Notes: generated by a model from the letters alone, not told the origin. DNA of 64,000 nucleotides from Eubacterium nodatum ATCC 33099 (GCA_000510425.1 AZKM01000024.1:1-64000), one strand, 5' to 3'; shown: positions 51,244 to 60,394, counted from the first letter of the stretch. Numbers and translations are program-made.

Positions 51244-53590
51244 ACATACCTCCTTGCCTACAAGTCGTTCTTTTATTTATACCGCAGCCTGTACAGCCGT
51301 ATCTACAATCAGGAGTTATATTTTCTTCCATAGCTTTTTCATTTTCCGATTTTAAGTATTTTTTGGTTACGCCGGAATCAATTATGTCCCAAGGCAAGCA
51401 CTCATCATAATCTCTATGACGCTCAACATAAAATTTATAATCGTATTTCCATTCGTGCAACAATTTATTCCAGATATCTCTATTATAAAACTCACTCCAT
51501 CCGTCAAATTTACACCCTGCATCATGTGCCATTACCAAAAGTTCCCCCATTCTGCGATCTCCCTTTGCAAATATAGCTTCACAGGTGCTGACTGCATCGT
51601 CATGGTAATTAAAATTAACATTCTTTATCTTCAGTATGCCTGCCAGGTAATTATGCTTTTCGGTAAAAGTTTCTGTAGAGTTCTGTCCAAACCACTGGAA
51701 TGGAGTATGCGCTTTGGGAACGAAGTTGGATACACTGACGGTCACATTAAATCGTCCTCCTCTTCCGGATTTTTTATGTATTGCAATTATATTTTTTGCA
51801 ATTTCTGCAATACCGTCAAAATCCTCTTCTGTTTCCGTAGGCAAACCTATCATAAAGTATAGCTTAACATTGCGCCATCCCAATTCTATAGCCTGCTCAA
51901 CTGCATCATAAATATCATCTTCAGTAATCCCCTTATTGATAACATCCCTCAATCGCTGAGTTCCGGCTTCCGGTGCAAAAGTAAGACCGGATTTTTTGTA
52001 ACCCTGAATTTCATCAAGAACCTTAAATGAGAAGTTATCCAAACGAAGGGACGGCAACGACAATGAAACATTTCTATCCTTGCAATATCTTGTTAAATCA
52101 ATTGCGAGACTCTCAAATTCAGAATAATCACTTGTAGAAAGTGATAGAATTGAAAGCTCGTCATGTCCGGTATTTTTCAGTTGATTTGCCGCAAGCTTCA
52201 TAATACTGTCTTTCTTTCGCTCCCTGATAGGTCTGTAAATCATACCTGCCTGACAAAATCTGCATCCCCTTGTACACCCTCTAAAGGTCTCCACAACAGC
52301 TCTGTCATGGACAGTTTCTATCAAAGGCACAATATTTTCCGTAGGGTATATAGCAGTATTCAAATCATGAATCATTGCTTTTTTAACTTGTTCGGGAGCG
52401 CCTTCGTAAAGTTTTTTGTATTTTAAAATTCTGCCATCCTCAGCATATACAGGCTCATAAAATGAAGGTATATAAACACCTTCTAATTTGCAGCATTCTT
52501 TGAAAAGTTCCTTCTTTGTCCATCCATATTTCTTCGACTCATCCACAAGCTTTATAATATTTGGTAAAAGTTCTTCACCATCTCCGATTAAAAATATATC
52601 GATAAAGTCTGCAAGAGGCTCCGGATTAAATGCACAAGGTCCTCCGGCAATCACGACGGGATATGAATCATCCCTTTCTTTTGCCTGTATTGGAATCTTT
52701 GCAAGTTCAAGCATATTTAAAATATTGGTAAATGACATTTCATATTGCAGTGTAAATCCGAAAATATCCATATTTCTGACCGGTGTTTTACTCTCCAGGG
52801 TAAAAAGAGGATATTTATATTTTCTCATCATATCTTCCATATCGGCAGCAGGTGCAAAAACCCTCTCACACACTGCATTTTTCATATGATTCACAACATT
52901 GTATATAATCTGAAGTCCCATGTATGACATGCCTATTTCATACAAATCCGGAAAGGCAAAGGCAAAAGTGATATCAACATCTGCATGATTTTTGATTACA
53001 CAGTTTATTTCATTACCGGTATATCTTGCAGGTTTTTCTACCTGTTTCAACAAATGGTCAAGGGAAGGCAAAAAAAGACTGTCAATAGTCCTTCCTATTG
53101 CCTTCTCAATATCTCTCATATATTTTTTTATTTCACTCTTTGCTCTTATGAGATACTCTGTTCTTTCTGGGTTTTCACCCGGTTTATGAATTAAGTAATC
53201 AATTCTTTCATCGATTCCGACATATTCATCCTCTTTGACCAGTCGATCGCTCAGGCAAACAAGGTCTGTTTCACAAATATCTTGAATTTTTCCAAACTTA
53301 TGGTTCATATGAACTCTGACAATTTCAGATTCCTTAACAAAACCCCTGCTTAAAAGCATATCTGCTGCAACGATTTCATGACAATCTTCTCGTCTTGCCA
53401 CATCGTGAATCAGACCTGATACTTTCACAAGTTCCAGGTCAAAATTATATCCATTCTTATTGAGTTCTTCCCCTATTTTAACTGCGGTATCACTTACTGC
53501 TCTGCAATGTCCTATTACATGTTCCGGAGTGCCATACTCATCAAACAGCCTATAACATTCATCCACAGTCAAATGCCTGTATTCCGTCAT
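51236..53590 (-). CDS. HD-domain / B12-binding radical SAM fusion protein (TIGR03960-like)
   Basis: A 784-residue protein. The first ~165 residues form an HD-type phosphohydrolase domain (VIGHCRAVSDTAVKIGEEL, GLIHDVARREDCHEI, VRVHMNHK, LVCLSDRLV). The rest is a TIGR03960-like enzyme with a B12-binding-like region (FAFAFPDLYEIGMSYMGLQIIYNVV, VIAGGPCAFNPEPLADFID) and a radical SAM core with the Cys-x3-Cys-x2-Cys motif in RGCTRGCRFCQAG, then FAPEAGTQRLRDVINKG. The C-terminus is Cys-rich (CRYGCTGCGINKRTTC), perhaps a second cluster. TIGR03960 proteins are usually about 600-620 residues, so the HD part is an N-terminal addition. YqeK-like HD genes often lie near obgE, which suggests a gene fusion, but this is inference. 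Confidence 0.87.
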   Translation of the reverse strand: MTEYRHLTVDECYRLFDEYGTPEHVIGHCRAVSDTAVKIGEELNKNGYNFDLELVKVSGLIHDVARREDCHEIVAADMLLSRGFVKESEIVRVHMNHKFGKIQDICETDLVCLSDRLVKEDEYVGIDERIDYLIHKPGENPERTEYLIRAKSEIKKYMRDIEKAIGRTIDSLFLPSLDHLLKQVEKPARYTGNEINCVIKNHADVDITFAFAFPDLYEIGMSYMGLQIIYNVVNHMKNAVCERVFAPAADMEDMMRKYKYPLFTLESKTPVRNMDIFGFTLQYEMSFTNILNMLELAKIPIQAKERDDSYPVVIAGGPCAFNPEPLADFIDIFLIGDGEELLPNIIKLVDESKKYGWTKKELFKECCKLEGVYIPSFYEPVYAEDGRILKYKKLYEGAPEQVKKAMIHDLNTAIYPTENIVPLIETVHDRAVVETFRGCTRGCRFCQAGMIYRPIRERKKDSIMKLAANQLKNTGHDELSILSLSTSDYSEFESLAIDLTRYCKDRNVSLSLPSLRLDNFSFKVLDEIQGYKKSGLTFAPEAGTQRLRDVINKGITEDDIYDAVEQAIELGWRNVKLYFMIGLPTETEEDFDGIAEIAKNIIAIHKKSGRGGRFNVTVSVSNFVPKAHTPFQWFGQNSTETFTEKHNYLAGILKIKNVNFNYHDDAVSTCEAIFAKGDRRMGELLVMAHDAGCKFDGWSEFYNRDIWNKLLHEWKYDYKFYVERHRDYDECLPWDIIDSGVTKKYLKSENEKAMEENITPDCRYGCTGCGINKRTTCRQGGMYV

Positions 53591-53611
53591 TATAATTCAT
53601 TCTCCTAAAGG

Positions 53612-54904
53612 CTAATACTCATCGTAATATTCAAATTCATAGTCAAAAACTTTAATGGTATCTCCTTCTTTCATTCCCATTTCGAGCATCTTATCAATAG
53701 CACCTTTTTTCTCTATATATTTGTACAAGTATCTGAGAGAACCGAAATCGTTGAAATTTGTTGAATCAAAAATTTTCTTCAGTTGTTTTCCGGTAACAAC
53801 ATACACTCCGTTCTCCAGCGAAACTTCAACATTCTTATATTCAGGATCCTTATCATCAAGTTCAAAATCAAAGTATTCAACTTCAGGCTCTTTCTGCGGC
53901 ATATCCTCAACTTTTTTAAGTTCTGCCAATGCTTCGTTCAAAATTTCCGTAACACCGTAATTGATGGGTGCGGACATCGGAAAAACTTTATAGCCTTTAT
54001 CTTCTACATAAGTTTTAAATTTTATATACTCTTCACTATCTTCATCTGTAAGGTCTATTTTATTAGCTGCAACAATCATTGGTTTTTTTGCAACAGATTT
54101 GCTGTACTGCTCCAGTTCTTTGTTGATTTTGTCAAAATCTTCAATAGGATCCCTACCTTCAGAACCCGATACATCGACAACATGAATAAGAACCTTGGTT
54201 CTTTCTATATGCTTTAAAAATTTAAGCCCCAATCCGAGACCCTTATGAGCGCCTTCAATAATTCCTGCAATATCAGCCATAACAAAACTGGTATCGTGCA
54301 GTTCTACAACGCCTAAATTCGGATCTATAGTTGTAAAATGGTAATTCTCTATTCTAGGTTTCGCACTTGTAGATATGGCCAAAAGGCTGGATTTTCCAAC
54401 ATTCGGAAAGCCTACTAAACCGACGTCTGCAATCATTTTTAATTCTAGAATTACGGTTCTTTCCTTTGCCTCCGTTCCTGCTTCTGCAAAATTCGGTGCC
54501 TGTCTTACAGAGTTTTTAAAGCGAGTATTTCCCTTTCCTCCACGACCACCTTTAGCTGCAATCAAAGAATCTCCATCTTCAAGCAAATCTTTCATAATTT
54601 TACCTGACTTGAAATCTATTACAACAGTTCCCTGTGGAACTTTTATTATCAAATCTTTCCCGTCTTTTCCGAAACGCTTCTTGCGCATTCCGTCCTGACC
54701 GTTCTCCGCTTCATATTTTCTTTTATATTTAAAGTCCATCAGCGTCCTGAGATTTTTATCCGCTTTGATAATTATATCTCCGCCTTTTCCCCCATCTCCG
54801 CCGTCAGGACCTCCCTCCGGTACAAATGGTTCTTTGCGAAAAGAAACGGCTCCATTGCCACCTTTTCCCGATACAATCTCTATTTTTGCTCTATCTACAA
54901 ACAT
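53612..54904 (-). CDS. obgE: GTPase ObgE/CgtA
   Basis: A 430-residue Obg GTPase. The glycine-rich Obg fold comes first (SGKGGNGAVSFRKEPFVPEGGPDGGDGGKGGDIIIKA), then the G domain with GLVGFPNVGKSSLL (G1), FTTIDPNLGVVEL, VMADIAGIIEGAHKGLGLG (G3) and AANKIDL (G4), and a C-terminal OCT domain. It acts in ribosome assembly and stress (family knowledge). The start is ATG 54904 with GGAG seven bases upstream; the longer frame to 54943 runs through the terminator-like hairpin. Confidence 0.95.
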   Translation of the reverse strand: MFVDRAKIEIVSGKGGNGAVSFRKEPFVPEGGPDGGDGGKGGDIIIKADKNLRTLMDFKYKRKYEAENGQDGMRKKRFGKDGKDLIIKVPQGTVVIDFKSGKIMKDLLEDGDSLIAAKGGRGGKGNTRFKNSVRQAPNFAEAGTEAKERTVILELKMIADVGLVGFPNVGKSSLLAISTSAKPRIENYHFTTIDPNLGVVELHDTSFVMADIAGIIEGAHKGLGLGLKFLKHIERTKVLIHVVDVSGSEGRDPIEDFDKINKELEQYSKSVAKKPMIVAANKIDLTDEDSEEYIKFKTYVEDKGYKVFPMSAPINYGVTEILNEALAELKKVEDMPQKEPEVEYFDFELDDKDPEYKNVEVSLENGVYVVTGKQLKKIFDSTNFNDFGSLRYLYKYIEKKGAIDKMLEMGMKEGDTIKVFDYEFEYYDEY

Positions 54905-54920
54905 AGTTTTTCTCCATAAT

Positions 54921-54950
54921 GAAAAATAAGCCCCTATATACATAGGGGCT
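54921..54950 (-). terminator. terminator/attenuator between rpmA and obgE
   Basis: AGCCCCTAT (54929-54937) and its complement (54942-54950) form a 9-bp stem with a four-base loop, followed on the minus strand by TATTTTTC. It lies between rpmA and obgE, so it may reduce read-through from the ribosomal genes. Confidence 0.75.
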
Positions 54951-54958
54951 CCGAATAT

Positions 54959-55219
54959 TTACGCTTCTTTCGAATAAACGCTAACCTGTTTTCTGGTTTT
55001 GCCTTTTCTTTCGAATTTTACAGCGCCGTCGATCTTAGCAAACAATGTATCATCGCCACCGATCCCTACATTGTTGCCAGGATGAAGCTTGGTTCCTCTC
55101 TGTCTAACCAAAATGCTTCCGGCTGTAACGAACTGACCGTCACCAGTCTTGACGCCTAAACGTTTGGACTCGGACTCACGCCCGTTCTTAGAGCTTCCTA
55201 CTCCCTTTTTACTTGCCAT
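54959..55219 (-). CDS. rpmA: 50S ribosomal protein L27
   Basis: An 86-residue L27 with [47 protein letters not shown] and [18 protein letters not shown]. The protein begins MASKKGVGS directly, without the short cleavable N-terminal extension ending in a Phe-Ala motif that most Firmicute L27 have (family knowledge). Only 33 bases separate it from rplU, so the prp/ysxB protease gene that normally sits between them is absent. Confidence 0.97.
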   Translation of the reverse strand: MASKKGVGSSKNGRESESKRLGVKTGDGQFVTAGSILVRQRGTKLHPGNNVGIGGDDTLFAKIDGAVKFERKGKTRKQVSVYSKEA

Positions 55220-55251
55220 AGACCAGACACCTCCTTACTGAATGACAATCA

Positions 55252-55731
55252 TTATTTCTCTGCGTTCTCAATTGCTTCGATGATTACAGCTTTAGTTGCT
55301 TTCTCATCTATTTCAATATTGTGTTCTTTAGCGTAAGCGATTAATTCATCTTTCTTCATTGATGAAGAAATCTTTACCGGCTTAGCTTCTTCCTTTACAG
55401 GAGTTGCAACTTTCTTCACTTCTCCGGTTAAACTTGTGATTTCAACCGTAGTGAATGGCTGCCTGTGACCCTGTTTCTTTCTGTAGTCTTTCTTATTCTT
55501 GTACTTGAATATAATAATTTTAGGTCCTTTTCCATTCTTCTTGACTTCTGCAACCACTTTGGCACCTTTAACATAAGGAGTACCGAATTTGGTTTCCGAG
55601 TCGTTGTTAAGAACAAGCACCTTTTCGAATTCAACTGACTCACCTTCTTCAATGCCCAGTTTTTCGATGTTTAATATGTCACCTTCCTGTACACGATATT
55701 GTTTGCCACCGGTTTCAATTACTGCATACAT
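55252..55731 (-). CDS. rplU: 50S ribosomal protein L21 with C-terminal extension
   Basis: A 159-residue L21. The core (about 1-103) has YAVIETGGKQYRVQEGDILNIEKL and the C-terminal RNA-binding KDYRKKQGHRQPFTTVEI. About 55 extra residues follow, starting with an acidic/Lys linker and ending in MKKDELIAYAKEHNIEI plus a short helix, which resembles a SAP/HeH or Rho N-terminal-like fold. The role of the tail is unknown. The start is ATG 55731 with AGGAGG upstream; the longer frame to 55782 runs through the leader. It is transcribed from the promoter at 55824-55852. Confidence 0.93.
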   Translation of the reverse strand: MYAVIETGGKQYRVQEGDILNIEKLGIEEGESVEFEKVLVLNNDSETKFGTPYVKGAKVVAEVKKNGKGPKIIIFKYKNKKDYRKKQGHRQPFTTVEITSLTGEVKKVATPVKEEAKPVKISSSMKKDELIAYAKEHNIEIDEKATKAVIIEAIENAEK

Positions 55732-55823
55732 TATTCTTTTACCTCCTCTTTCCAGTCTCGCCTTTTCAGGTAGTACCAACAATCAGGCACTTTAAAACCT
55801 TTGCCGTGCGGTCTAACTCCGTA
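55732..55823 (-). ncRNA. candidate L21 autoregulatory leader
   Basis: About 90 bases of untranslated leader lie between the rplU promoter and the AGGAGG site, including a GC-richer segment (ACCGCACGGC, GTGCCTG, GGTACTACC) in an AT-rich region. Its position and length fit a ribosomal protein L21 leader of Firmicutes, but I did not fold it or match it to a covariance model. Confidence 0.4.
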
Positions 55824-55852
55824 AGAATAACATATAACGCAGATTATGTCAA
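55824..55852 (-). promoter_or_regulatory. rplU promoter
   Basis: On the minus strand TTGACA (55847-55852) and TATTCT (55824-55829) are 17 bases apart, about 95 bases before the rplU start. Confidence 0.75.
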
Positions 55853-55888
55853 ATTTTTTTAAAAAATGACATAAAATTTTTCTATAGG

Positions 55889-55989
55889 GTTAAATGAAAA
55901 AGTAGCTTCTATGTGTAAAAGTAAGTTCACCATGTAAGATTAGCTTCACCATTCTTAACTAAAATTATGAACTTACTTTTTCATTTAAC
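55889..55989. repeat. 101-bp element with 16-bp terminal inverted repeats
   Basis: GTTAAATGAAAAAGTA (55889-55904) is exactly complementary to 55974-55989. Inside are short repeated motifs, AAGTTCACCAT and AGCTTCACCAT, and AAAAGTAAGTTCA also pairs with the right end. It lies in the intergenic space between recA and rplU and looks like a MITE or an insertion-sequence end remnant; no transposase is present. Confidence 0.5.
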
Positions 55990-56045
55990 TACATTCTTTA
56001 TAGTTTCAACATTATAAAAAATAAATATTATAAATAAGATTACTT

Positions 56046-57146
56046 TTACTCTAATATCACACCGTCTTCGTCAAAAGCTAAATCTTCCGTAGTCTCCGAA
56101 TTGTCAGATACGGTATCTTTTTCAACTTCCTCGGATCCTTTCAGCATATCCAAAACTTTCAGTCTGATTTCTTCCAATATTTCAGGATTTTCCTCCAGCC
56201 AGTTCTTTACATTCTCTCTGCCCTGACCGATTCTATCTCCATTATAGCTGAACCACGATCCCGATTTCTTAACTATATCATGTTCAACAGCACAATCCAA
56301 AACATCTCCGCTTAAAGATATACCCTTGCCATACATAATATCGAATTCAGCCTTTTTAAACGGTGGTGCGACCTTATTTTTTACAATCTTTACTCTGGTT
56401 CTGTTGCCAAGCATTTGATCACCCTGCTTGATGGTTTCAACTTTTCTAACATCAAATCGCATCGAGGAATAAAATTTAAGGGCACGCCCACCTGTAGTCA
56501 CTTCAGGATTTCCAAACATAATGCCTACTTTTTCGCGAAGCTGGTTAATAAATATAACGCATGTATTAGTTCTATTAACGGTACCTGTTAACTTTCTGAG
56601 AGCCTGTGACATCAGTCTCGCCTGTAAACCCACATGGGAATCGCCCATATCACCTTGGATTTCAGCTTTAGGTACTAAGGCTGCAACCGAATCTATTACA
56701 ATCACATCAATAGCACCGCTACTTGCCAACATATCACAAATTTCTAAAGCTTGTTCTCCCGTATCAGGTTGGGAAACTAAAAGTTCATCTATATTGACAC
56801 CTAAGTTTCTGGCATATATCGGATCAAGTGCGTGTTCGGCATCTATGAAGGCTGCTTTGCCGCCTGCCTTTTGGGCTTCTGCAACGATGTGAAGCGTGAG
56901 GGTAGTCTTACCCGAGGACTCAGGACCGAATATCTCAATGACCCTACCCTTAGGAACACCTGAAACACCTGTTGCGACATCCAAACTCAAGGAACCGGTG
57001 GAAATCGTATCTATATTTCTGTTTGCAGATTCATCTCCAAGTTTCATTATAGAGCCCTGACCAAACTGTTTCTGAATTCTTGAAAGTGCATCTTCCAATG
57101 CTTTATCTCTATCTGACTGTATATTTTGTGATTTTGCTCTTGCCAT
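56046..57146 (-). CDS. recA: recombinase RecA
   Basis: A 366-residue RecA. It shows Walker A in [88 protein letters not shown] and [30 protein letters not shown]. It forms the ssDNA filament for recombination and SOS induction. The start is ATG 57146, five bases after GGAGG. An ATG at 57179 is in frame but falls within the LexA box region and is rejected. Confidence 0.97.
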   Translation of the reverse strand: MARAKSQNIQSDRDKALEDALSRIQKQFGQGSIMKLGDESANRNIDTISTGSLSLDVATGVSGVPKGRVIEIFGPESSGKTTLTLHIVAEAQKAGGKAAFIDAEHALDPIYARNLGVNIDELLVSQPDTGEQALEICDMLASSGAIDVIVIDSVAALVPKAEIQGDMGDSHVGLQARLMSQALRKLTGTVNRTNTCVIFINQLREKVGIMFGNPEVTTGGRALKFYSSMRFDVRKVETIKQGDQMLGNRTRVKIVKNKVAPPFKKAEFDIMYGKGISLSGDVLDCAVEHDIVKKSGSWFSYNGDRIGQGRENVKNWLEENPEILEEIRLKVLDMLKGSEEVEKDTVSDNSETTEDLAFDEDGVILE

Positions 57147-57160
57147 CTCTACCTCCGTGC

Positions 57161-57207
57161 GAACATTTGTTCTAAACATATTCTAATATATTTTTCAAAT
57201 TTGTCAA
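57161..57207 (-). promoter_or_regulatory. recA promoter with LexA box
   Basis: On the minus strand TTGACA (57202-57207) and TAGAAT (57180-57185) are 16 bases apart. A LexA box GAACAAATGTTC (57161-57172 on this strand) lies just downstream, the same sequence as box 1 of the yneA-like gene. Confidence 0.85.
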
Positions 57208-57277
57208 GGACTATATACTGTTAATAATTGGTAATACCGATACTATCATTTTCCCCATATGAGGTCAAGAAAATATA

Positions 57278-58510
57278 TTATATGTTTTTGTTTATTATAT
57301 TCAACATCCACAGAACCATATATTTTCTATTCCAGTTTCTATCTATATTTCTTCCGTTTATTCTCGTTACGGACGACTTTTCTTTATATCTGAATCCTAT
57401 ATATGCAGACCCGACCGGAAAATCATCTCTGCCGCCTTCCGGCCCGGCAATCCCTGTAATGGAAATACACACATCACTTCCGGTCTTTCTATGAAGTCCT
57501 TCAACCATTTCCATAGCCACTTCACTACTGTAAACAGTCTTTTCTTCTATGGTGACCGGACTGACCCCAAGCTCCTGAATTTTTGCTTTCTCAGTATATG
57601 TGGTGAGTCCTCTGTCAAACACTTTGGATATTCCTGAAACCGAAGTTAAAGTTCCGGCAAACATTCCTCCCGTACATGATTCGCAGCAGGATATTGTAAT
57701 ATTATTATCAATTAACTTCTTACCTACAACATCAACAAGTTCCTCATTATCATAGCTGAAAATATACTCTGAAAGTCTATTTTTTATTTCGGAAACAATT
57801 TCATCTATAGCCCTGTACGCTTCTTTTTCTGTTTTGCGCTTCGAGGCAATCCTGATTGAACATTCTCCTTCCTTGGCATAGGTGGCAATTGTCGGATCAG
57901 TCTGATTATCTATTAAATCCAGAATCTCAGTTTCCAGTGAAGATTCTCCCTTGCCGAAAAATCTCAGTGTTCTGTAACAAATTGTTTCATTTTGAAACTG
58001 TTTAAGAAAAGGTTTTACTTTCTGTTGAAACATTCTCACCATTTCTCTTGGCGGTCCGGGCATTGCAATGGCATATTTATTCTTATGTTCCAATACAAAT
58101 CCCGGTGCTGTACCCTTGTCATTATCAAAAACAATCGCCCTGGAGGGCATCAAAGCCTGCTTGTAGTTGTTTTCCGTCATTTTATCGTATTTTCTCATTT
58201 TAGCAAGTCTTTCTAAGGCATCCAGCGAAGGCTTATGTTCAACCAACTTATCATTAAAAAATTTGCAAATAGTTTCTTTTGTCATATCGTCTTCCGTGGG
58301 ACCCAGACCTCCGGTGGTTATAACAATATCGCAATTCTCAAATGAGTTTTTGATAATTTCACTTAATCTTCCATCGTTATCTCCGACAGTATGGTGATAG
58401 AGAACATCAAAACCCAGCAGATTCAACTGCTGGGATAAAAACACTGAATTTGTATTTGTGATTTGTCCGAATAATATCTCTGTTCCTACGCTGATTATAG
58501 ATACTTTCAT
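57278..58510 (-). CDS. cinA: CinA family competence/damage-inducible protein
   Basis: A 410-residue protein with two parts. The N-terminal MoaB-like domain has ISVGTEILFGQITNTNSVFLSQQL, HTVGDNDGRLSEII, VITTGGLGPTEDDMTKETIC and YAIAMPGPPREM. The C-terminal CinA domain has ISCCESCTGGMFAGTLTSVSGISKVFDRGLTTYTEKAK and VCISITGIAGPEGGRDDFPVGSAYIGF, the region with NMN deamidase activity in homologues (family knowledge). Length is normal. AAGGAAGTT precedes the ATG. It lies directly upstream of recA, a common pairing. Confidence 0.92.
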   Translation of the reverse strand: MKVSIISVGTEILFGQITNTNSVFLSQQLNLLGFDVLYHHTVGDNDGRLSEIIKNSFENCDIVITTGGLGPTEDDMTKETICKFFNDKLVEHKPSLDALERLAKMRKYDKMTENNYKQALMPSRAIVFDNDKGTAPGFVLEHKNKYAIAMPGPPREMVRMFQQKVKPFLKQFQNETICYRTLRFFGKGESSLETEILDLIDNQTDPTIATYAKEGECSIRIASKRKTEKEAYRAIDEIVSEIKNRLSEYIFSYDNEELVDVVGKKLIDNNITISCCESCTGGMFAGTLTSVSGISKVFDRGLTTYTEKAKIQELGVSPVTIEEKTVYSSEVAMEMVEGLHRKTGSDVCISITGIAGPEGGRDDFPVGSAYIGFRYKEKSSVTRINGRNIDRNWNRKYMVLWMLNIINKNI

Positions 58511-58524
58511 AACTTCCTTCTCTT

Positions 58525-59064
58525 CTACTGTTTAAAAACATACTTATTTTTTAGTACATACTCTGCCCCTGAATATACATTCATCGCCACCGATGCATAA
58601 ATTAAAAATTGTGCAAAGTAGAGAACATATGTATAATAATTTGCCTCTTTCATGGATAGTGCAAGAATCAGTGTCGGTACTGCAACCATCTGAACTACGG
58701 TTTTAACCTTGCCTGACATACCTGCCGCTATTACTGTTCCGTGTGAAGCTGCAACTGTTCTCATTCCCGCAATGAGAAATTCTCTTGCCAAGATTATAAT
58801 AAATGCCCAAGCAGGTATAATAGAATCTCCTACTAACAGACAAAACGCAGAGTATACCAATACTTTATCCGCCAGCGGATCCATGATTTTTCCAAAGTCT
58901 GTAATCAAATTATATTTCCTTGCGATTTTACCATCTGCCATATCTGTTAAAGACGCTAAAATAAATATTATTAAAGCAATAATAAACATATCTGTCATAT
59001 AAGCTGCAATAAAAAGTGGCGTCATAAAAATTCTTGCCATGGTTAATTTATTCGGTAAATTCAT
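58525..59064 (-). CDS. pgsA: CDP-diacylglycerol-glycerol-3-phosphate phosphatidyltransferase
   Basis: A 179-residue membrane enzyme with NLPNKLTMARIFMTPLFI at the N-terminus and the CDP-alcohol phosphotransferase motif in SLTDMADGKIARKYNLITDFGKIMDPLADKVL (Asp-x2-Asp-Gly-x2-Ala-Arg...Asp-x3-Asp). It has four or five further hydrophobic helices. It makes phosphatidylglycerophosphate. The order rimO-pgsA-cinA-recA is typical for Firmicutes. It starts two bases after rimO ends. Confidence 0.93.
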   Translation of the reverse strand: MNLPNKLTMARIFMTPLFIAAYMTDMFIIALIIFILASLTDMADGKIARKYNLITDFGKIMDPLADKVLVYSAFCLLVGDSIIPAWAFIIILAREFLIAGMRTVAASHGTVIAAGMSGKVKTVVQMVAVPTLILALSMKEANYYTYVLYFAQFLIYASVAMNVYSGAEYVLKNKYVFKQ

Positions 59065-59066
59065 TT

Positions 59067-60383
59067 TTATACCTCTCTGCCTTCCAAATCATAATCATAA
59101 GCTTCTAATATCTCAACGGGTACAATATCACCCGGTTTATGGACCGAATTTGACGTAAAAACAACTGAATTATCTATTTCCGGAGCATCATACCTTGTTC
59201 TGCCTGAATAAACTCCTTCTTCTTCCATTGAGTCCACGATAACATCTAAAGTCTTCCCAATCTTTTTCCTATTTCCCTCCAGAGAAATTTCCATTTGCTT
59301 CATCATTATGCAATCAAGTCTCTCCTGCTTTATATCCTCAGGAATCTGATTATCCATTGTGGCTGCCGCTGTGCCTTCCTCTCTGGAATATGTAAAAACA
59401 CCCAGTCTTGAAAACTTCTGATCCGAAACAAAATCCGATAAAATATTAAAGTCTTCCTCAGTTTCTCCCGGAAAGCCTACGATAAGTGTTGTCCTTATAT
59501 GAATATCGGGTATTTGACTGCGAAGTTTTGAAAGCGTGCGATACAATGACTTGTTAGTCGTGGCTCTATTCATATTATCAAGAATTTTGTCGCTGGCATG
59601 TTGTATAGGAATATCAATGTAATTACATATCTTATCCTCTGAAGCAATAGTCCGGATAAGCTCATCATCTATTCTTTCTTCATAACAATAGAGAAGTCTT
59701 ATCCATTCTATCCCTTCAATTTTGCAAAGTTTTCTTAGTAAAGTTGAAAGCATAGGTTTACCATAATTATCAATACCGTAGTATGTTAAATCCTGTGCTA
59801 TTAAGATTAGTTCTTTGCAACCGGATTTACTCAGCATTTCTGCTTCTTCAATTACATTTTCAATAGTTCGGCTTCTATATGGTCCTCTTATCTCAGGAAT
59901 TATACAATAAGAACATATGTTATCACATCCTTCGGCAATCTTTAAGTATGATGTATATGGATTTTCAGTCAGATGTCTGATCTTAACCTCCACTTCACTC
60001 AAATCACAGGAGCTGTTTTCCAAAAATCTTTCATTGCTTTTTTCCAGTTCCTCGAGAAGCTTCGGAAGTTTATCATAATCGTTTACACCTATAAATCCGT
60101 TTGCTTCAGGAATTTCCTTATATAATTCATCTGCATATCTCTGAACCAGACATCCCGAAATTACCAGTTTTTTATTTTTTTCCTTGTAGGCCGCCATATT
60201 GAATATTTCATCTATGGATTCTTTTTTTGCGTCTTCTATGAACCCGCATGTATTTACAATGATGGCATCGGCTTCGTCAGGTGACTCTACAATTGTAAAT
60301 CCTTTTTCTTCCAGATTACCCATAGCAATTTCACTATCGTTTATATTCTTGGGACATCCCAGTGTATTAAAATATACTTTCAT
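59067..60383 (-). CDS. rimO: ribosomal protein S12 methylthiotransferase RimO
   Basis: A 438-residue radical SAM methylthiotransferase. The UPF0004 domain starts KVYFNTLGCPKNINDSEIAMG and has IIVNTCGFIEDAKKESIDEI, the radical SAM cluster motif is in AEGCDNICSYCIIPEIRGPYRSR, and a TRAM domain closes the protein. The LGCPKNINDSE start is diagnostic for RimO rather than MiaB (family knowledge). It is followed by pgsA after two bases. Confidence 0.95.
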   Translation of the reverse strand: MKVYFNTLGCPKNINDSEIAMGNLEEKGFTIVESPDEADAIIVNTCGFIEDAKKESIDEIFNMAAYKEKNKKLVISGCLVQRYADELYKEIPEANGFIGVNDYDKLPKLLEELEKSNERFLENSSCDLSEVEVKIRHLTENPYTSYLKIAEGCDNICSYCIIPEIRGPYRSRTIENVIEEAEMLSKSGCKELILIAQDLTYYGIDNYGKPMLSTLLRKLCKIEGIEWIRLLYCYEERIDDELIRTIASEDKICNYIDIPIQHASDKILDNMNRATTNKSLYRTLSKLRSQIPDIHIRTTLIVGFPGETEEDFNILSDFVSDQKFSRLGVFTYSREEGTAAATMDNQIPEDIKQERLDCIMMKQMEISLEGNRKKIGKTLDVIVDSMEEEGVYSGRTRYDAPEIDNSVVFTSNSVHKPGDIVPVEILEAYDYDLEGREV

Positions 60384-60394
60384 TCTTTTCCCTT

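Noticed and set aside
52488..52889. 133-residue frame antisense to the HD/radical SAM gene
   Set aside because: It lies wholly on the opposite strand of a strong gene and lacks any recognisable domain or ribosome site.
53783..54217. 144-residue Phe/Ile/Tyr-rich frame antisense to obgE
   Set aside because: The composition is the complement of Lys/Glu-rich coding sequence and no start signal is present.
57147..57179. N-terminal extension of RecA from the upstream ATG
   Set aside because: It would translate the LexA box and has no ribosome site, while ATG 57146 has GGAGG at the right distance.
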